Source: Vespula vulgaris (lineage: Eukaryota; Arthropoda; Insecta; Hymenoptera; Vespidae). Taken from it: a DNA stretch of 64,000 nt. The position numbers and the translations under genes are program-made. Shown piece by piece: positions 13,189 through 27,500 of the stretch (the stretch's first letter is position 1; each line of letters starts with the position of its first letter). The notes under the pieces were generated by a model. The model made no database searches and was not told the origin of the DNA. It saw nothing but the letters and a program-made list of their open reading frames with translations. The DNA lies in the NCBI RefSeq assembly GCF_905475345.1, contig NC_066593.1:5805774-5869773 (forward strand). The letters are read 5' to 3'.

Positions 13189-15519
13189 ATTATTGTGGCA
13201 TAACTGTAAGTATATTATATTGAGCAACATGATAATAATGCTGTAAATAGAGTAACAACAAAAAAAAGAAAAAGAAATAAATTGAAATGGAATATGAATT
13301 AAAAAATTATAAACTTAGAGCTAAAGAAAAAAAAATTATAAAAATTATGTTATCACCATGTTGCTGAAGCAGGTAATAAGGAAATTTGAAGAAAAAAAAA
13401 AAGTATATTTTTTACTTTTATGAAAAATTGCCCTACCAAATTATGTGGTCAATATTTTATACACAACAACAACAACAACCTGAGTTTATTGTATAATAGA
13501 AATATCTATTATTTTTCAAAAAAGGAATTATGGGATTTTATGTTTTAGTTCGAACTATACGCGAAGTTGAATACTTAAATGTGAAATGCTTTTGGCATAT
13601 TTATACAGAATTTATACTCAATATAAGAATTACTCTTATGAGATTACTGTTAGTACTGTGTTCAATCTTGCAACGTTTAATTAGATTGTGAGATAAAAAT
13701 ATATATTATCCGAGTAGGTATACAGTAGAATTTTAATTATTCGTTGGTTTATAATAAGTTTTAATACCCAACGATGAAAATTTCAAGTAAATCGTTGTAT
13801 TTATAATTAAGGATAAATCATTGATCTTTGATCTTCTCGAAGAATGACTTTCAAAAAGTTCTTTTTTGTATTGTAATATTTATAATAATAACATTCTTAT
13901 TTTCATTGAATACGAATAATCGGGATTCTACTGTATTTGGAAAGTGAGATTTGAATAAGATTTTTTTTTTAACTCAGCTTCTTGCTGCATAATTAAATTT
14001 TTCCACAAAATTTAAGCACTGTTGCCTTGCTCGTTGATATTGATAGTTATATTCATTATAGTTATATTCAGTAAAAGAATGGTTTATTGATAAACGTTTG
14101 TGAGCACACTTTAGAGGGGAAAAGTTTTTTTATACAGCAAGTTGGATAAAGAAGCTTTTTAGTCAATTATGTAAATATAGAAATTGATATGAATGTAGTA
14201 TAGAAAAATTGCGAAATATTAATACAGATGACACACAGTAGTATATTAATCAATGATATCAGTAATAATAATATTGAATATAATAATTGATGAAGCATCG
14301 TAGCGTTAGATGTGAGTTACATAGAATTATCGAAATATTTATTGATCATTTTGAATATTGATATACTCGTGACTTTTATTAAATATTATTTTTTAAAACT
14401 TATATAAAACTGTGCTCAGTTTTATTCTCAGTATATCCAGAGTATTGTAATCTCGATTTTAAAGTACAGAAAAAAAGATCTAATTAAGTTGATATAGTTA
14501 AATGGTGTGATTAGATATATAGACATGCACGATTAAGGAGATTGATAAAAGATGCTTGCTTTTCAATGTTGAATTTTCAATTGAAATTTTTTTTTTTTCT
14601 TTTTTCTTTTTAAAAAGTGTCGTCTATACATCTCGCAATCTTAGAAACTGCAGTATTGATTTAGTATTGCTGCTGTATTGCAGACAACATGACTTACAAG
14701 GAAACTCTATAATTTATAAATATGTTATATAACAAAGAGGAGCATTAATTATAGTAAAATAGAGCAATTAATATTTTATTAAGAAAGAAAAATAGATCGT
14801 ATAAATTCACATCAGTATAAGTTTGTAATCATTATAATCAGTATAAGTTCATATGATTAATTATGTACTTTGTAAATATTATTAGAGCAATTATTGACAA
14901 TTCTTATAAATTTTTCACACGAAAAAGTATTTAAAAATATAAGTATACGTTGTCCTTATATATAACACACTTGTTTTAGTCACGAACAATAGTCTGTGAT
15001 ACATTTTTGCAGATTGAATATAGTTTGTAAAGAAAATTGTAAATCTTGTAGATCACGTAGTGATTTTTTAGAATAGAGTATTGTGAGAACTGTTTTCTAA
15101 TACTTTAGAGTACACAAAAATTATAATTGTATAAAAATACCAGAACCGTAATCCATTCCAAACAAAATTTACCTTTATTGGCTAAACTTTCGAATTGTAT
15201 TTCTTCGATTATCGGATATGATAATTCAATCAAGCTTTATATATGTGGATGCAATGTAAGAACCAGTTCAAATTCAGTCATGTGTGTTATAAATATAGTA
15301 GCCAATAGAGGCTTTGCCTTACATATGTATATTCAAGAAACATGTTCTCGAAAGATTACAAAAAAAAAAAGAAATAAAACTTACACATATATGCCAAATA
15401 ACGCAAAATGACACTTGTAGATGACGTAACAATAAAAAGCATCGTCAATATATCTTGTCTTTTAATTTCATTATTCTCTCTTAATATTATTAATTATACA
15501 GGAAATATTTTCCAAGTGG
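13189..15519. other. INPP5F 3' UTR and convergent intergenic DNA
   Basis: AT-rich with no gene found. It contains a short ACA repeat (about 13465-13480). AATAAA at 15373-15378 and 15431-15436 on the plus strand could end a long INPP5F 3' UTR. The dynein gene ends at 15520 on the other strand, so the two transcripts may overlap at their 3' ends. Confidence 0.4.
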
Positions 15520-18500
15520 CTAATTATCAAGCTGACATAACAAAGCTAGACCTCTTTTAATCCAATGGCTAACTTTCTTATCGGTATCGAGAAGTATAGA
15601 TAATACATAATTAGTAGAGTGACCTGTGGTTTTCAATACTCCAAAACGAGCAGACGTTATATATAAGGGACATTCATATCGTCCTTTTATTATTATATTA
15701 TCTATTTCGGATGGTTTGAACCATATTATTGGCATGGGATCCCAAAGTATTTTCGGATAGCTTTCAGCAAGTAACATAGTTCTCAAGTCCCATCTAGCAC
15801 CAGCTAAATACATACCGTAAACATATACTCCGTCTATCGGAGATTTATTCGATTCGAATGTTGGCATTACCTACAAATTAATTATTTGTAAAATATAAAC
15901 TTGAAAAATTGAAGAAAAGATCTGCTTACACGACGACGACGACGACGACGACGACGAAAGAAGATATTACCTCAAAATTAAAATCAACTTTATCAATCGG
16001 TACTTTATATTTTCTCGCGAAATTTTGTGTCGCACCAGTTAAGAAAGCGTGCACGAATGAAAATCCGGATATCCAAAAAGTCTTTGGTTTTCCTTCTATC
16101 ATCCATTTCTTAAAGAATTCTAAACGTTTTAAGAAATCATCGATAAAACTGGACAATGGTTTTAACGTTGGATAAGCACTTGCTCTGAGCCAAGATGGTG
16201 GAACTTTATTATTAATTATGTGTGCTCCTAAAACCTATAAGAAAGAAAGGAAATTTTTAAGCGAGAATTGTTAAGTTATAAATAATAGAGGAAAATCTTT
16301 TGAAACTGTAATATACCTCCAAAGCAGAAGTCATCACTATAAGACCTTTTATAGCTCTTTCTAACATTACCAATGAATTTCTCATTTCAGCTAAAAGTAT
16401 ATTGTATCTTTCCATTTCTTGTACCAATACTGTGTTCATAGATTCCATGTACATCGTTGGATACAATTTATGAGCCTCTTCTATGTCAAACAGACCTGGT
16501 AATTTACTATAGATATTTTCTTTCATGAGCAACAATACTTCATCCTGTTTCATAGCGTCACCCACTGCGACAGTTCCTTGAATCAACAACATCGAATCAA
16601 AGAAATTTTTCGAAAGTTCAAGATCGCGAGTTATTCCTGCGTTCATGTGCAATCCAAACACTTCCGGTGGTGTGATAATAGGAATTCCTTCTATTTGTTC
16701 GATATAATCTTGATATTCGTGTCTAGAGAAATTGTTTATACACTAATATTATAACATCAGTGTTAAACTAATATTTAAACTTGAATTATATTAAAGAAGA
16801 ATAATATTTAAAGAACGCTACACGATTATCTGAAGCGTCTAATTACTTTTTAGGTAACGTGTATTCCGGACCAACATCGCTCAACGAATAATGTGGATCT
16901 GTAATTACATCAAGATTATAAAAGTCATCTAAGATAGTATTTAAACATCTTCGATCTCTATCGTCTGTAACTCTTCCGCCATAGTTACATTCCCCCGTAA
17001 GATAAATGATCGCTTTAAATGGAACTTCATCGTAATCTTCAATGTAATATTGAAGCTGTTCCACTGATATTTGTAAGTCAGAATCATCAAAGCCTGCAAG
17101 AAACTATCATTATTTATATTCTTTCGATATCGCCGATTAAATATTTTCGATATACCGTATTTAATATTCCAGCCTTGCGGTCCATAATTTCTACGTTCCT
17201 GAATCAATGCGTGAAAGAAACATAAAGCGTATAGCAATTTCGAGTAATTTTTTTTCTTTTGAGACATCGTTTGAAAAAACTCTGGTTCCTTGGCAGCTTC
17301 GGATAGAAAACATCTAAAGATTAGAAATAAATCGTTAATTTCGTTGTCTTTCTCATTTTTTGAAAGTAACTTACTTCATAATATTTTGTTGAAGACCAGT
17401 CGGAGGTTCGTTCGTTATTTTCATACCATTTTGTAAAATCGTTATGGGAAATTTATCGGAAGGATAACTCGTCAACCAAAGGCGAAATTTGACGTGAGTA
17501 TTCGTCAGATTGAAATTCTCGCAAAGTTTTTCAAGGACAGGCATCCAAGATACAGCTAAATGACAGTTTTGTAAGCAAACCCAAGAACCTTCGCGTTGAG
17601 CATCGGCAATAAGTTTCTGGGCTATAGGGCCCTGACCTTGACCTAATGAGATAGTGGCGAATTTCGATAGATAATTCATACTATCTGCAAATCTGGTCAA
17701 AGCTCCCATCGGATCGGAACCTGGTGATAGAATAAAAATCAATGGAATCGTACAACTTGAGTCCATGTAAGACTTGGAGATATCGAATGGTGGTGGCATT
17801 ACAAATTTCATTCCCATTCCATTCTTAACAAATTCGCGTATCTGATGGAGAAAGGATTTAATTGTCACTTATATGCATAATCCGATAGTCAAGAAGAAAC
17901 AATCCTTTTAAATATACACTTACTGCAACTACGATTTTATCAGGTCTGATCATTCTCATAACGATCAACTTTTGAAACGGAGTCAATGTATTTTCCCATG
18001 GTTCTGGTAAAGGTGCTTTCTCAGGATTTAACAGATCGTAATATGTTTTCCATTTCATTAAATTGTTGGTAAAACTTTTTGGAAATTCTGTGAAATTCGA
18101 CAGAGCATCTACTCTATCGATTTCATTCCATGATTTATCTGGAAGCCAATCGGGCGCTGGATTTTTTGTAATTGTCTTCAATGCCATGCCACCAGATAAG
18201 AAGAATAAAAACTCATTTTTATCTACTTGATTACTTGCCAGTAGAATCGTTGAATACAATATGAACGAATACAATATCTGATAAAAAATTTGCGAATACT
18301 TTTATATTATACTACACATGATATAGTAGATGTATTTTAAGAGAGCACTATATTTCTATTAACCTTGTCCTTCTCGAACAATGATCTACAGATATTTTGA
18401 TAAAGATAATATGTGAAGGTATTTCTCAAAAATTCAAGCCTACGTTCTAGAATTTTACTTTTGTTTGCCGAGTCGATGGAAACAATGTAAAGATTAATAA

Positions 18501-21500
18501 ACCATTGCAATGAAAATTCGTACATAGGATCTATGTTTGGTAAATCCGTAATGGTATAGTAAAGAGCCGAGCTATACTTTGCAATAGGTTGATAACTTTG
18601 ACGAAAAACTTCGATCATTTTTTCTGTCTTTCTTGCTACTTGCTGTTTCTTAATTATATCGATCGAAAGAATTTTAGATGAGTCCAAAATTTCTATAGCT
18701 TCTTCGTCCTCCAAAATTCCAGCCCCGGCTACCGACAAAGTTCTCAGAATATTATCCTCGACCTGTTTCAAAGCTTTTTTATTTGCGGCACTTTCAATTA
18801 TCAAGAATTCTCGCTTTTCTTGCAAGTCAGGTCTTTCTTTCGCTACAACGATTTCTAATAATTGATCTTCCAGACCTTCTATCGTCAGAGCAAAATTAAT
18901 TAAAGTGATTTTGTTAAAAACGTCCGGAAGATAATGAGGATTTCGTAATTTTGTTGTGATATATAATCTAAAACGTAAATCATATTCAACGGCAGTTTCT
19001 CCTAAAGTAATATGCCATATTCCCGCGATTTTATATATGTTTCTCATGAGAATCGGATCAAGAGGTGCTGGAAGATCTTCCAAAATATTTTCAATCAAAA
19101 CTGGCTTTCCTACGAACACGATATTATTTTTATAAAACCGATATAAACGAAAAGAACATTTGGAACGACCTTGATAAGATCTTACCATACTCTATAGCTT
19201 GTTCGATGATGTTCATATAATTTTTATCAGTTACTTTGACGATCTCCAATTCGCTCTGTTTTTCCATATTACGAATCCACTTGTTTGCTTGACTCTGCGG
19301 ATCTATGAATAAACTCCATCTCTTCGAATTATCCATGATGATCGCGTTTTCAATAGAAAATGAATCCCGTGGCAAATTGAATATATTCCAGGTATTGATC
19401 TTTATCTCAGTTCCTAATATTTTTACGAAATTGTAATCTTCCGAGCAAGGTATCTTCAAATCTTTGACAAAAACTCTCCACTTCTCGATGTTCTCCATAC
19501 GATAACTCGCGGTGAAAGGACCAAGATAAGCAATCACTCCGCAGGAAATTAAAATATCACCTGGGAGCGTGTTGTAAGAATTTTGTAAAGTTTCTGCTGC
19601 GGCTAACCAACGATCTTTCTCTCCTCCTAAACCATCGATCAGTTTTTCAGCGCGAATGAGTTTATTTCTACAATTGGTAACCTGATGGATGAATTATCAT
19701 TATGAATTATCGTGTATTAATCGTATGAACATTAACAAATTACTTCGTTCTCCAATTCGAGTTTCTTCGCGAGAGTAACTTGCAATCTTTCGTTGAGATG
19801 AGCGAGTTTCTCTGTCAAAGATGCAAGCATTTGACGTCTTTCGTTCAAAAATGCCATAGTCTCTTCGTACTCTGTTTGCGCAGCTGCTAATTTCGCTTTT
19901 TTCGGTGCAACTTCTTTGATCACTTTGTCATACAATACCATTGCACGAACCCATTTGCACAAACCTTCGGCAGCCGACGATGCTCTGGCTACAACTTTCG
20001 GTTCGAAATTTTTATTCGTCATATATGTCTTCTTGATTTCCTGTTAACAAAACGCTGTAGTATCGACTTTCAACATGTTTTTATCTTTTAACATCTTACA
20101 TCCATTATGTGAGCAGGGATGTTGTCCTTGTCATATTGACGTAAAGTGTCCAAAAATCTCATATCACCCAATAAACGTTTACTAGGTGTCCAATAATCGT
20201 AAACTCTATGACCAGTACCGGGATCTTCGATTTTAATAGGTGGTATGCTCATCATAACGCAAACTGCAGCCATTACTAATTTCACTCCTTCTGGAGGACT
20301 TTTCATCGTTTTCACAACAGAGATATCAGCAGGTTTGAGAGTATTCAAAGCAGCTGTGTTCGATAAAACGAAGTATTTTCATCGGTAAGTGGAAATGATA
20401 ATTACGATGAATAATAATGACGATTAAACTACAAATGAATGTTAGAACTGAATAGTGACACCTATCGCTTCGTCCAAAGCAGGAAGGGCTTCGGCCAGGT
20501 CAGCTTCACATTCCATCTTCAAGTTCTCTGCAATTGTAGCTTGAACATTGGCTGCATTTTCGTCTCTCTTCACAAGAATCGTTGCTTGTTCGACGCTCAC
20601 ATTTTCCTTTTCTATTTGCTTCATAGTCTCCGTTGTCTCTTTCGCTGACAACTCGAGTTGTGGCCTTAATTCGGAAAGAACCACTCTCATATGCCGAATC
20701 TGTTCAGCAGCGAATTCTAGCTTGTCCAAACCATTAAGATATCGATCCCTGTTGTGAAAAAGTAATGTCGAAGATACGCGATTTTATACAAAAAAAAAAA
20801 AATATCATCGATACCTTGCCAAAGTGAGTTCCTCTTGTTTCTCACTTATCAATTCTACGTAAGTACGCATCAGATCGAGAAAACTCGCGGTAGTGATGTA
20901 AGTTATTCTACCAGATAATTGATAAAAATGAGTACTGATATCCTTCGCGCAGCTATGAAAATATTTGGAAGCAACGACAGCGTTAACTTTAATATTCTCA
21001 TCGACTTTGGTACCCGCTATGTTGTAAAGTGCTATTTGTTCGAGCGCTTCCTCAGGCCATACCTCAAACCAATCGATGGTGCAACAATTGACCAGACTCG
21101 GATAAAGTCTTAGCCTTATTCTAAAGGTATCACCGATTGGACTGAAGCACAACATTATGTGTAACATCTCCTTGCAACGATTAATGAAAAATGCTAATAC
21201 AGCGAGCACGGATATGTCCAAATTACGATTACCACCTTGAGCAGCTAATCGACACATCTCGATGATCTCTTGTCTTTCTTCAATTGTGAAAAGATTTGGT
21301 ACTTCTCCGATATTAAGAAGACTATCTATGTCAGCAAGAAAAGCTTCTTCCTTGATCTGTCCTTCGGTAAATAAAAACACAAAATCTTTACCAGCTCCAC
21401 CAGAATTTTTTAATACTTTCTTTATGTCCTCTCTCCATTCGTTTAAACCATACGCGCTACCAATCTCAGGTTGAAAAAGTCCGTGGCCAACCATACTAGA

Positions 21501-24500
21501 TGCTAATCTTGTTAAAGATTGTCTTCCAGAACCGCTTACACCAACCATTAGTAAACTACTGTTAGAAATCGAAAGTACACGACAAATTCTTGCCAAGTGT
21601 TCCAAAGCATAACGGAACATCACTATGTCGATCTTTTTTCGATGAGTATTATTGTATTCTTGCAGATAAGCCAGAGCTATTTCTTTATATTCCGTTATCG
21701 AAGTTATCTCCTCGTAGAGACGATCTTCCGCTAATGCTTCCATGATCATAAAATTTCCATAGATCAAACTTTGAAGACTCTCTTCCGTTAAGACGTCGTT
21801 GAATTTTGGCAAATGATCGAATATCGTTTCGAATGATTCTCTCATTACATTCTGAGTGGTTTCTTTAATCTTCAAAAAGAGCCAATTATGATCCTTTGGT
21901 TCTATCAAACGATCACCGAATACTCTCAAGATTTCGTGGACCCATAATTTGGTAAATTCTGATCTGGTCTCGGCACTTTCTTTCTTTATCAAGGTAAAGC
22001 CTAATATTACTCGAGTAAGATCACGGAGATTAAACGAATAATGTGGTTTTGCTGGTGTCGGTCTGAATTCGTTGCTAACTGCTTTATATATGGCTATAGT
22101 GGCGTTCACAATCTCGTTAATGATCGGAATAACCGATGTTGAGTAGCCGTTTCGTTTGAGCCCGACAAAAGCGATATTCGTGAAGATTCGGAAGATACTT
22201 TCCGTCGAAAATTCATTGATGAAATATAAATTGAAGTGCCGCAGAAATCTTTGATAAATCTCTTGTCTACTTCCACCGGGTGGTGCCATCGCACAAATAA
22301 ACATCGTATCGAGAATGGTAATTTTTTCTGGCCTCTTTAGATCGTACCAACTCCCATGATCGAAAAATTGCCGGAGTAATTCGATTGCTGATTGAGAGCC
22401 GTAAGTTTCTTTGGCAGGCATGTTGACTTCGTCGATGAATACTATACAATGTGTACCTAACAATGGACCTAATTGATTCTTCTGTCTTTTATATAACTTT
22501 GCTAATACCAATTCTTGAGTACTCCAAGCTGTTGTAGTTGGTGTGAAAATGACAAAATTAGGTAAGTATTCCGATTCGTCCAACTTGTTCATTAGCAAGT
22601 CCTTTATGTAGAAACTTTTACCCGTACCAGTCTCTCCTTGTACTAAAAATCGTTTACGTTGTTTGATATGCATTAAGAATAATAGCTGATATTTAACTGT
22701 ATCGATGGTGGGTATCATTATGTTGCTAATACTTAGATTTTCATCGATTGGCTCTGATGTAGATAACTCGACAAGACGTCTCCATGCTCCTTTACCTTTG
22801 AAAGTATAAAAATGATCATAAATGAGTTCGTCTCCTGGTAAGGAGATCAATGATTCCTCTATACTCTCAGGGATAGGATATTCCGCGTTTTCGTTTTTCC
22901 AAATTGTTAAATAAAACGCATTGAATTTGTATCGAGAGTCAAGATCCAAAGTACCACCGGCTCCCCAAACTACCCCTAATAGCATCGAAGCTTGTAGCCA
23001 TGGTGCAATGAACGTATCAAAAGATTTCGGGTTGTCTTGCACCGCACTTTCCATGAACATCTCTACCAGATTCATGATCGAGATTAGCTGATGGATTTGG
23101 CTCACGTACAGATGCATGTGACACGTCTTACGAATGAACTCCAAGCAAGGATGCATCAACCATTCAAAAAGCTCGTTTATTAAATCTTCATAATCTTCTT
23201 TCCATTGTGGATCTAACTCTGCTATCCACGAATCGATAAACGGTTGCCAACCGAGTACCCGAGGTTCTATATAGATCATTCCACAACGCGATACTGTAGC
23301 AGGGGATGCATGAGCTAAATCCATAACTTCGAATATCATCGACATCACGCTTGACATCTGCATCACTTCGCCAGATGTCAGGCATAGTTTTTTATTATCA
23401 TCCAGCACAGTATTGAGATTCTCGATCCAAAGAGCATCGACAGGGCCATCGAATATAATCCATTTTCTATCATCAGTTTCTTCCATACAATATGTTCGGA
23501 ATGCAACTGCACATACACCGTCTGACCACTCAGAGGACACTGGATCGAAGTGTCCATACAATTGCTCCAACGTTATTGATTTAGGATTGATCGTAAAGTA
23601 TTTCGTCACGGCACCATTCTCATCGTTCCATTCATGCATCAAAGTTAACACCTCAGCTAAGGTATGGAGAACAGACGTTTTTCCACCAAAAGGTTCACCG
23701 ACCAGCATGAAACCATGTCGAACGATCATCATCTCGAATGTTTGTATGATCTTCAATAGGAAACTGTCGACTGGCTGTAAATTTTTCTTCTTGGCGACTT
23801 CAGCAACTGCTTTTAATAATACATCATAGCTTGGAGTTGGCAAAGTCAATCCTGGAAAGAGATCGGATACTATTCCTTGAAACAACGGTACATCGTGTGC
23901 CAAGAATTTTGGTAGATTGACATCGATGATAGAACGAAGAAGAAGTATAGCTTCATCCTCGTCGGGAAATTTCAATTTGATATTCTGTGCCGCTGTCAGT
24001 ACAGTTTTCACGGCACGCATACCGTAATCGTAATGAGATTGAGACGAGAGTTGTTCCGAACACAATTTATAAGTTGCCACGATCTTTGTTGACAGTGAAC
24101 GAGCGGTATTGAAACCTGACGAATAAAGAAAGATCTCGCCGATCATCGCATAATCCGGTACCATCATCGCCACGGTTCTAAACAGAACTTTTAAATTATC
24201 TGGTAATTCCGAACGACCAGCGTATCCAGGATTCATCGTGATGCAAACATAAACCGCAGGATTTAACTGCAATTCCGTTCCCTCGAAAACGAATGTCTCT
24301 AAATTCGCATGTATCGCTTGCGTTATAGAAAGAATTTGTTGTGCTACCACTGATAATACTTCCAATTCGATTCGATTGAATTCATCGAAGCACGACCAAG
24401 CGCCACAGGAAGCTAAACCTTTGAAAAATTTTCCCATATTTTTGTAGTCGAGACCCTCGGAACAATTAAAAACTATACACTGTACAGCGATAGCTCTGCT

Positions 24501-27500
24501 GAGATCCTTCGTTGTTTCAGTTTTTCCAGTACCTGCAGGACCCTCGGCTGCTCCGTTTAAGTGCAAACTATATGCACCTACCAAAGTACGATAACATCTG
24601 TCGGAGCAATATCATACCTTTCAGAATGATATTACTCGATTTGTAAATATGCTAAACAAATTTATTGTAGTTTACCTGTCAGTTAATGGTGTAATCACAA
24701 GACGCGATGTATTCCCGAGATACTCATAAGCATACGTTATAGTCGCATGTATGATTCTAACAAATACATCATCTTCCCAATAATAACGAAGCTGAGCTAA
24801 CCATTCGAAATCTTTTTCATCGGTAATACGCTTATCGATGAGCACTTTTACTATGTCCACAGCATGAACATCTATTGTGATAAGAGCGTTCAAAGTGATA
24901 CGATTTTGTCTCGTCAGATGACCTGATATGATTTGTTATTTATAAATTATAACTAGACGAGATGTAGGTGAATTTTTCGAAAATTTCATCAGCACCTTTT
25001 ACCAGATTAACCATGTCAAAAATTTGTAATTGTAGTTTTTTCCACAGTGCTTCCAAAGTAGATAGTACATGTGTCAATAAACTCGCTTGAACTTCCATAG
25101 ACCAATAGATTTGAGCAACACAAAGTACGACCATACCAGGCCAAATTTGAACCCATTCTACTCGTTCTTTTGTATCGTAATCCAAATAACTCATAAGCGT
25201 TTCATACCTTACCGATTTCAACATGTATTCTTCTACCTGTTTATTATTTATATAATTGAAAAGTATATTGAATCGAAATAAATTATCTTATTCTTAACGT
25301 TGAAATATTTTTATAAAGATATAAATACTTGGATCAGCCATTTTTCTACGCAACCATGAGCAGCTTCCGTTGAGATACGGCCTTGAAACATTATCTCTTC
25401 CCTTTGATCGCTGATCATAGAATAGATCTCCAAAAACTCATTAAATCTGAGATACATAATCATTATTGATCAAAATGAAAAAAATATAATGATAGGACCC
25501 ACGAGGATTCATGATAAAAAATTACGCAAATGAAAGCCCACCCGAGCTTGTTAATTCCTTCGAAACATTTTTTCAAATGAGGTTGTACGCGAAGTGGGTC
25601 TTTTGTTTCGGATAGAATTTCAAGCATATCGTCGTTACTCAGAAAGAAGAAACGTGGGAAGAACAGCCTTTTCTTTTCCAGATAATTTGATATACCTTCG
25701 TTAACCGTTTCCATCATAGCGTTAGCTTCTTTCATAGCTTCTAACAAGCCGACCTAATAATAAAAGTATGGAATACAATACATGTTTAAATACTATAGTC
25801 AAATTTTTACATGATCTACATAGACAATTCAAAAATAATATAATTATGAACGTGGTTCAAGTCAAATTGCAGCAATTAACTTAGATTTGGTTGCAGTTAG
25901 ATTACAACAAAAAGAATTGTTTTTTATGAATAAAAACACTTACTTTCTCTTTGTCATTATAGAAGAGTAATTTTGAAATAATTCAAAACCGAATGGCTCA
26001 AAATATTTCAGAATGAAAAATATGTGACTTTAGTTAGACTACTTTCATAATCACTGACTCCAAACATAGACAATCCAAGAATAAATACAAAAACAACTCG
26101 ATGTATTAGATAAATTAAGAGTATACTTACACTACCAGCAGTTTCTCTAACTCGGCGATCTCTTTTAACTGCTTGCATTGCGTTTCGAAAAATTCCATCG
26201 ACTTGAACAAATAGTACATTCTCTTCAGGCAATTGTGCAATAATGTCTTTGCTTGAAAATATTGGTAGCAAGTACATCCATTGTACTTGCAACTACAATT
26301 TTTGATAATATTAAAGACGCATAGCTTAAAGTTTAAAGTAAATAATTAACAAACCTTAACCCATTGTTCAATGGTACTCTGTATACGAAGTAATTTCTGA
26401 TAAAAATCCTCCACCTTCTTTCTAATCTGCTTTACAAATGCCGAGCCACGCATCGTTTGTATTTTAACAATGTGTTCTTCTAAAAGTGTTTGTATATCAT
26501 CCAAATGAGTTAATATTTCAACACCAGAATCTTTAAATAGTGTTGTCTCGAATAAAATATCGTCCCACTCTTTCTCTATTTTATAAAACGCTTGCTCGAG
26601 ATTCAGTTCTTTCGATGCGCTAACGCTTATTAATTCATATCTTTATCAAATAAAATAAATTTGTAAGTTTAAATATTTATCAATAATATCGATCGATATT
26701 TATTACTTGTCTAAGTCCTCTAACAAATCCATGGCTATCATTTTTCGAAGAGTTGTCCCAGCATTGGGTGTAAGATCAAAACCTGCGATGAGTGACATTT
26801 CGTCCCAATGATGTTGTCGTAAAGCAGGATTGCAGAAAACTGTTACAAGTGGAACGTATACCTAGAAATATTATTTATTACATTTATAAACTTTAATGAT
26901 CGTTGAGACAATGATACTATCGTATTTCCTTTTTCTTTTTTATTTACTTTGAACGATTGAATATCTTCGAGAATTTGATGCGAAAGCTTTATAGGTACCG
27001 GTTGTTGGAAAGGATCTGGATCATCAATAAAACCTGTAAAACTGATAAAACAATCAAATGTAAAATTGGAGATAGTACCTAGCTCAAATTTAACAAAAAA
27101 TGAAAATACAAAATTATAAAAATAAACCTATAAGGATAATTCGTCGCGAGTTGCATCTTGATTTTGGTTCTGTATTGCTTGCTCATTTTGCTAAAGGTAG
27201 CATATAGCTCGTTACACTTAGTATCGATTTCATATCCATCAAGATATTCGAATGGTCCGTCTAACCAGACATCTCGGTATCTTTGCCATTTACATGCTAG
27301 ATACATCATCTCATAAAACGGCATTACAATCTCCTTTAATTCGTTGATAAGGGGATATTCGGTGAGTGGAAATTTAAAAAGACTTTCTTCGCTGTTTATC
27401 CATTCTACTTGTTCATCCATACGATCCAAACTTCTTATAAATTTTCGTATATCTTCTATATATTCGTACACGCGTTTAGCATCATCCATATCATTCATGA

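Noticed and set aside
23413..23829. 138-codon plus-strand open frame inside the large dynein exon
   Set aside because: Shadow of the dynein coding strand, which is supported by all AAA motifs.
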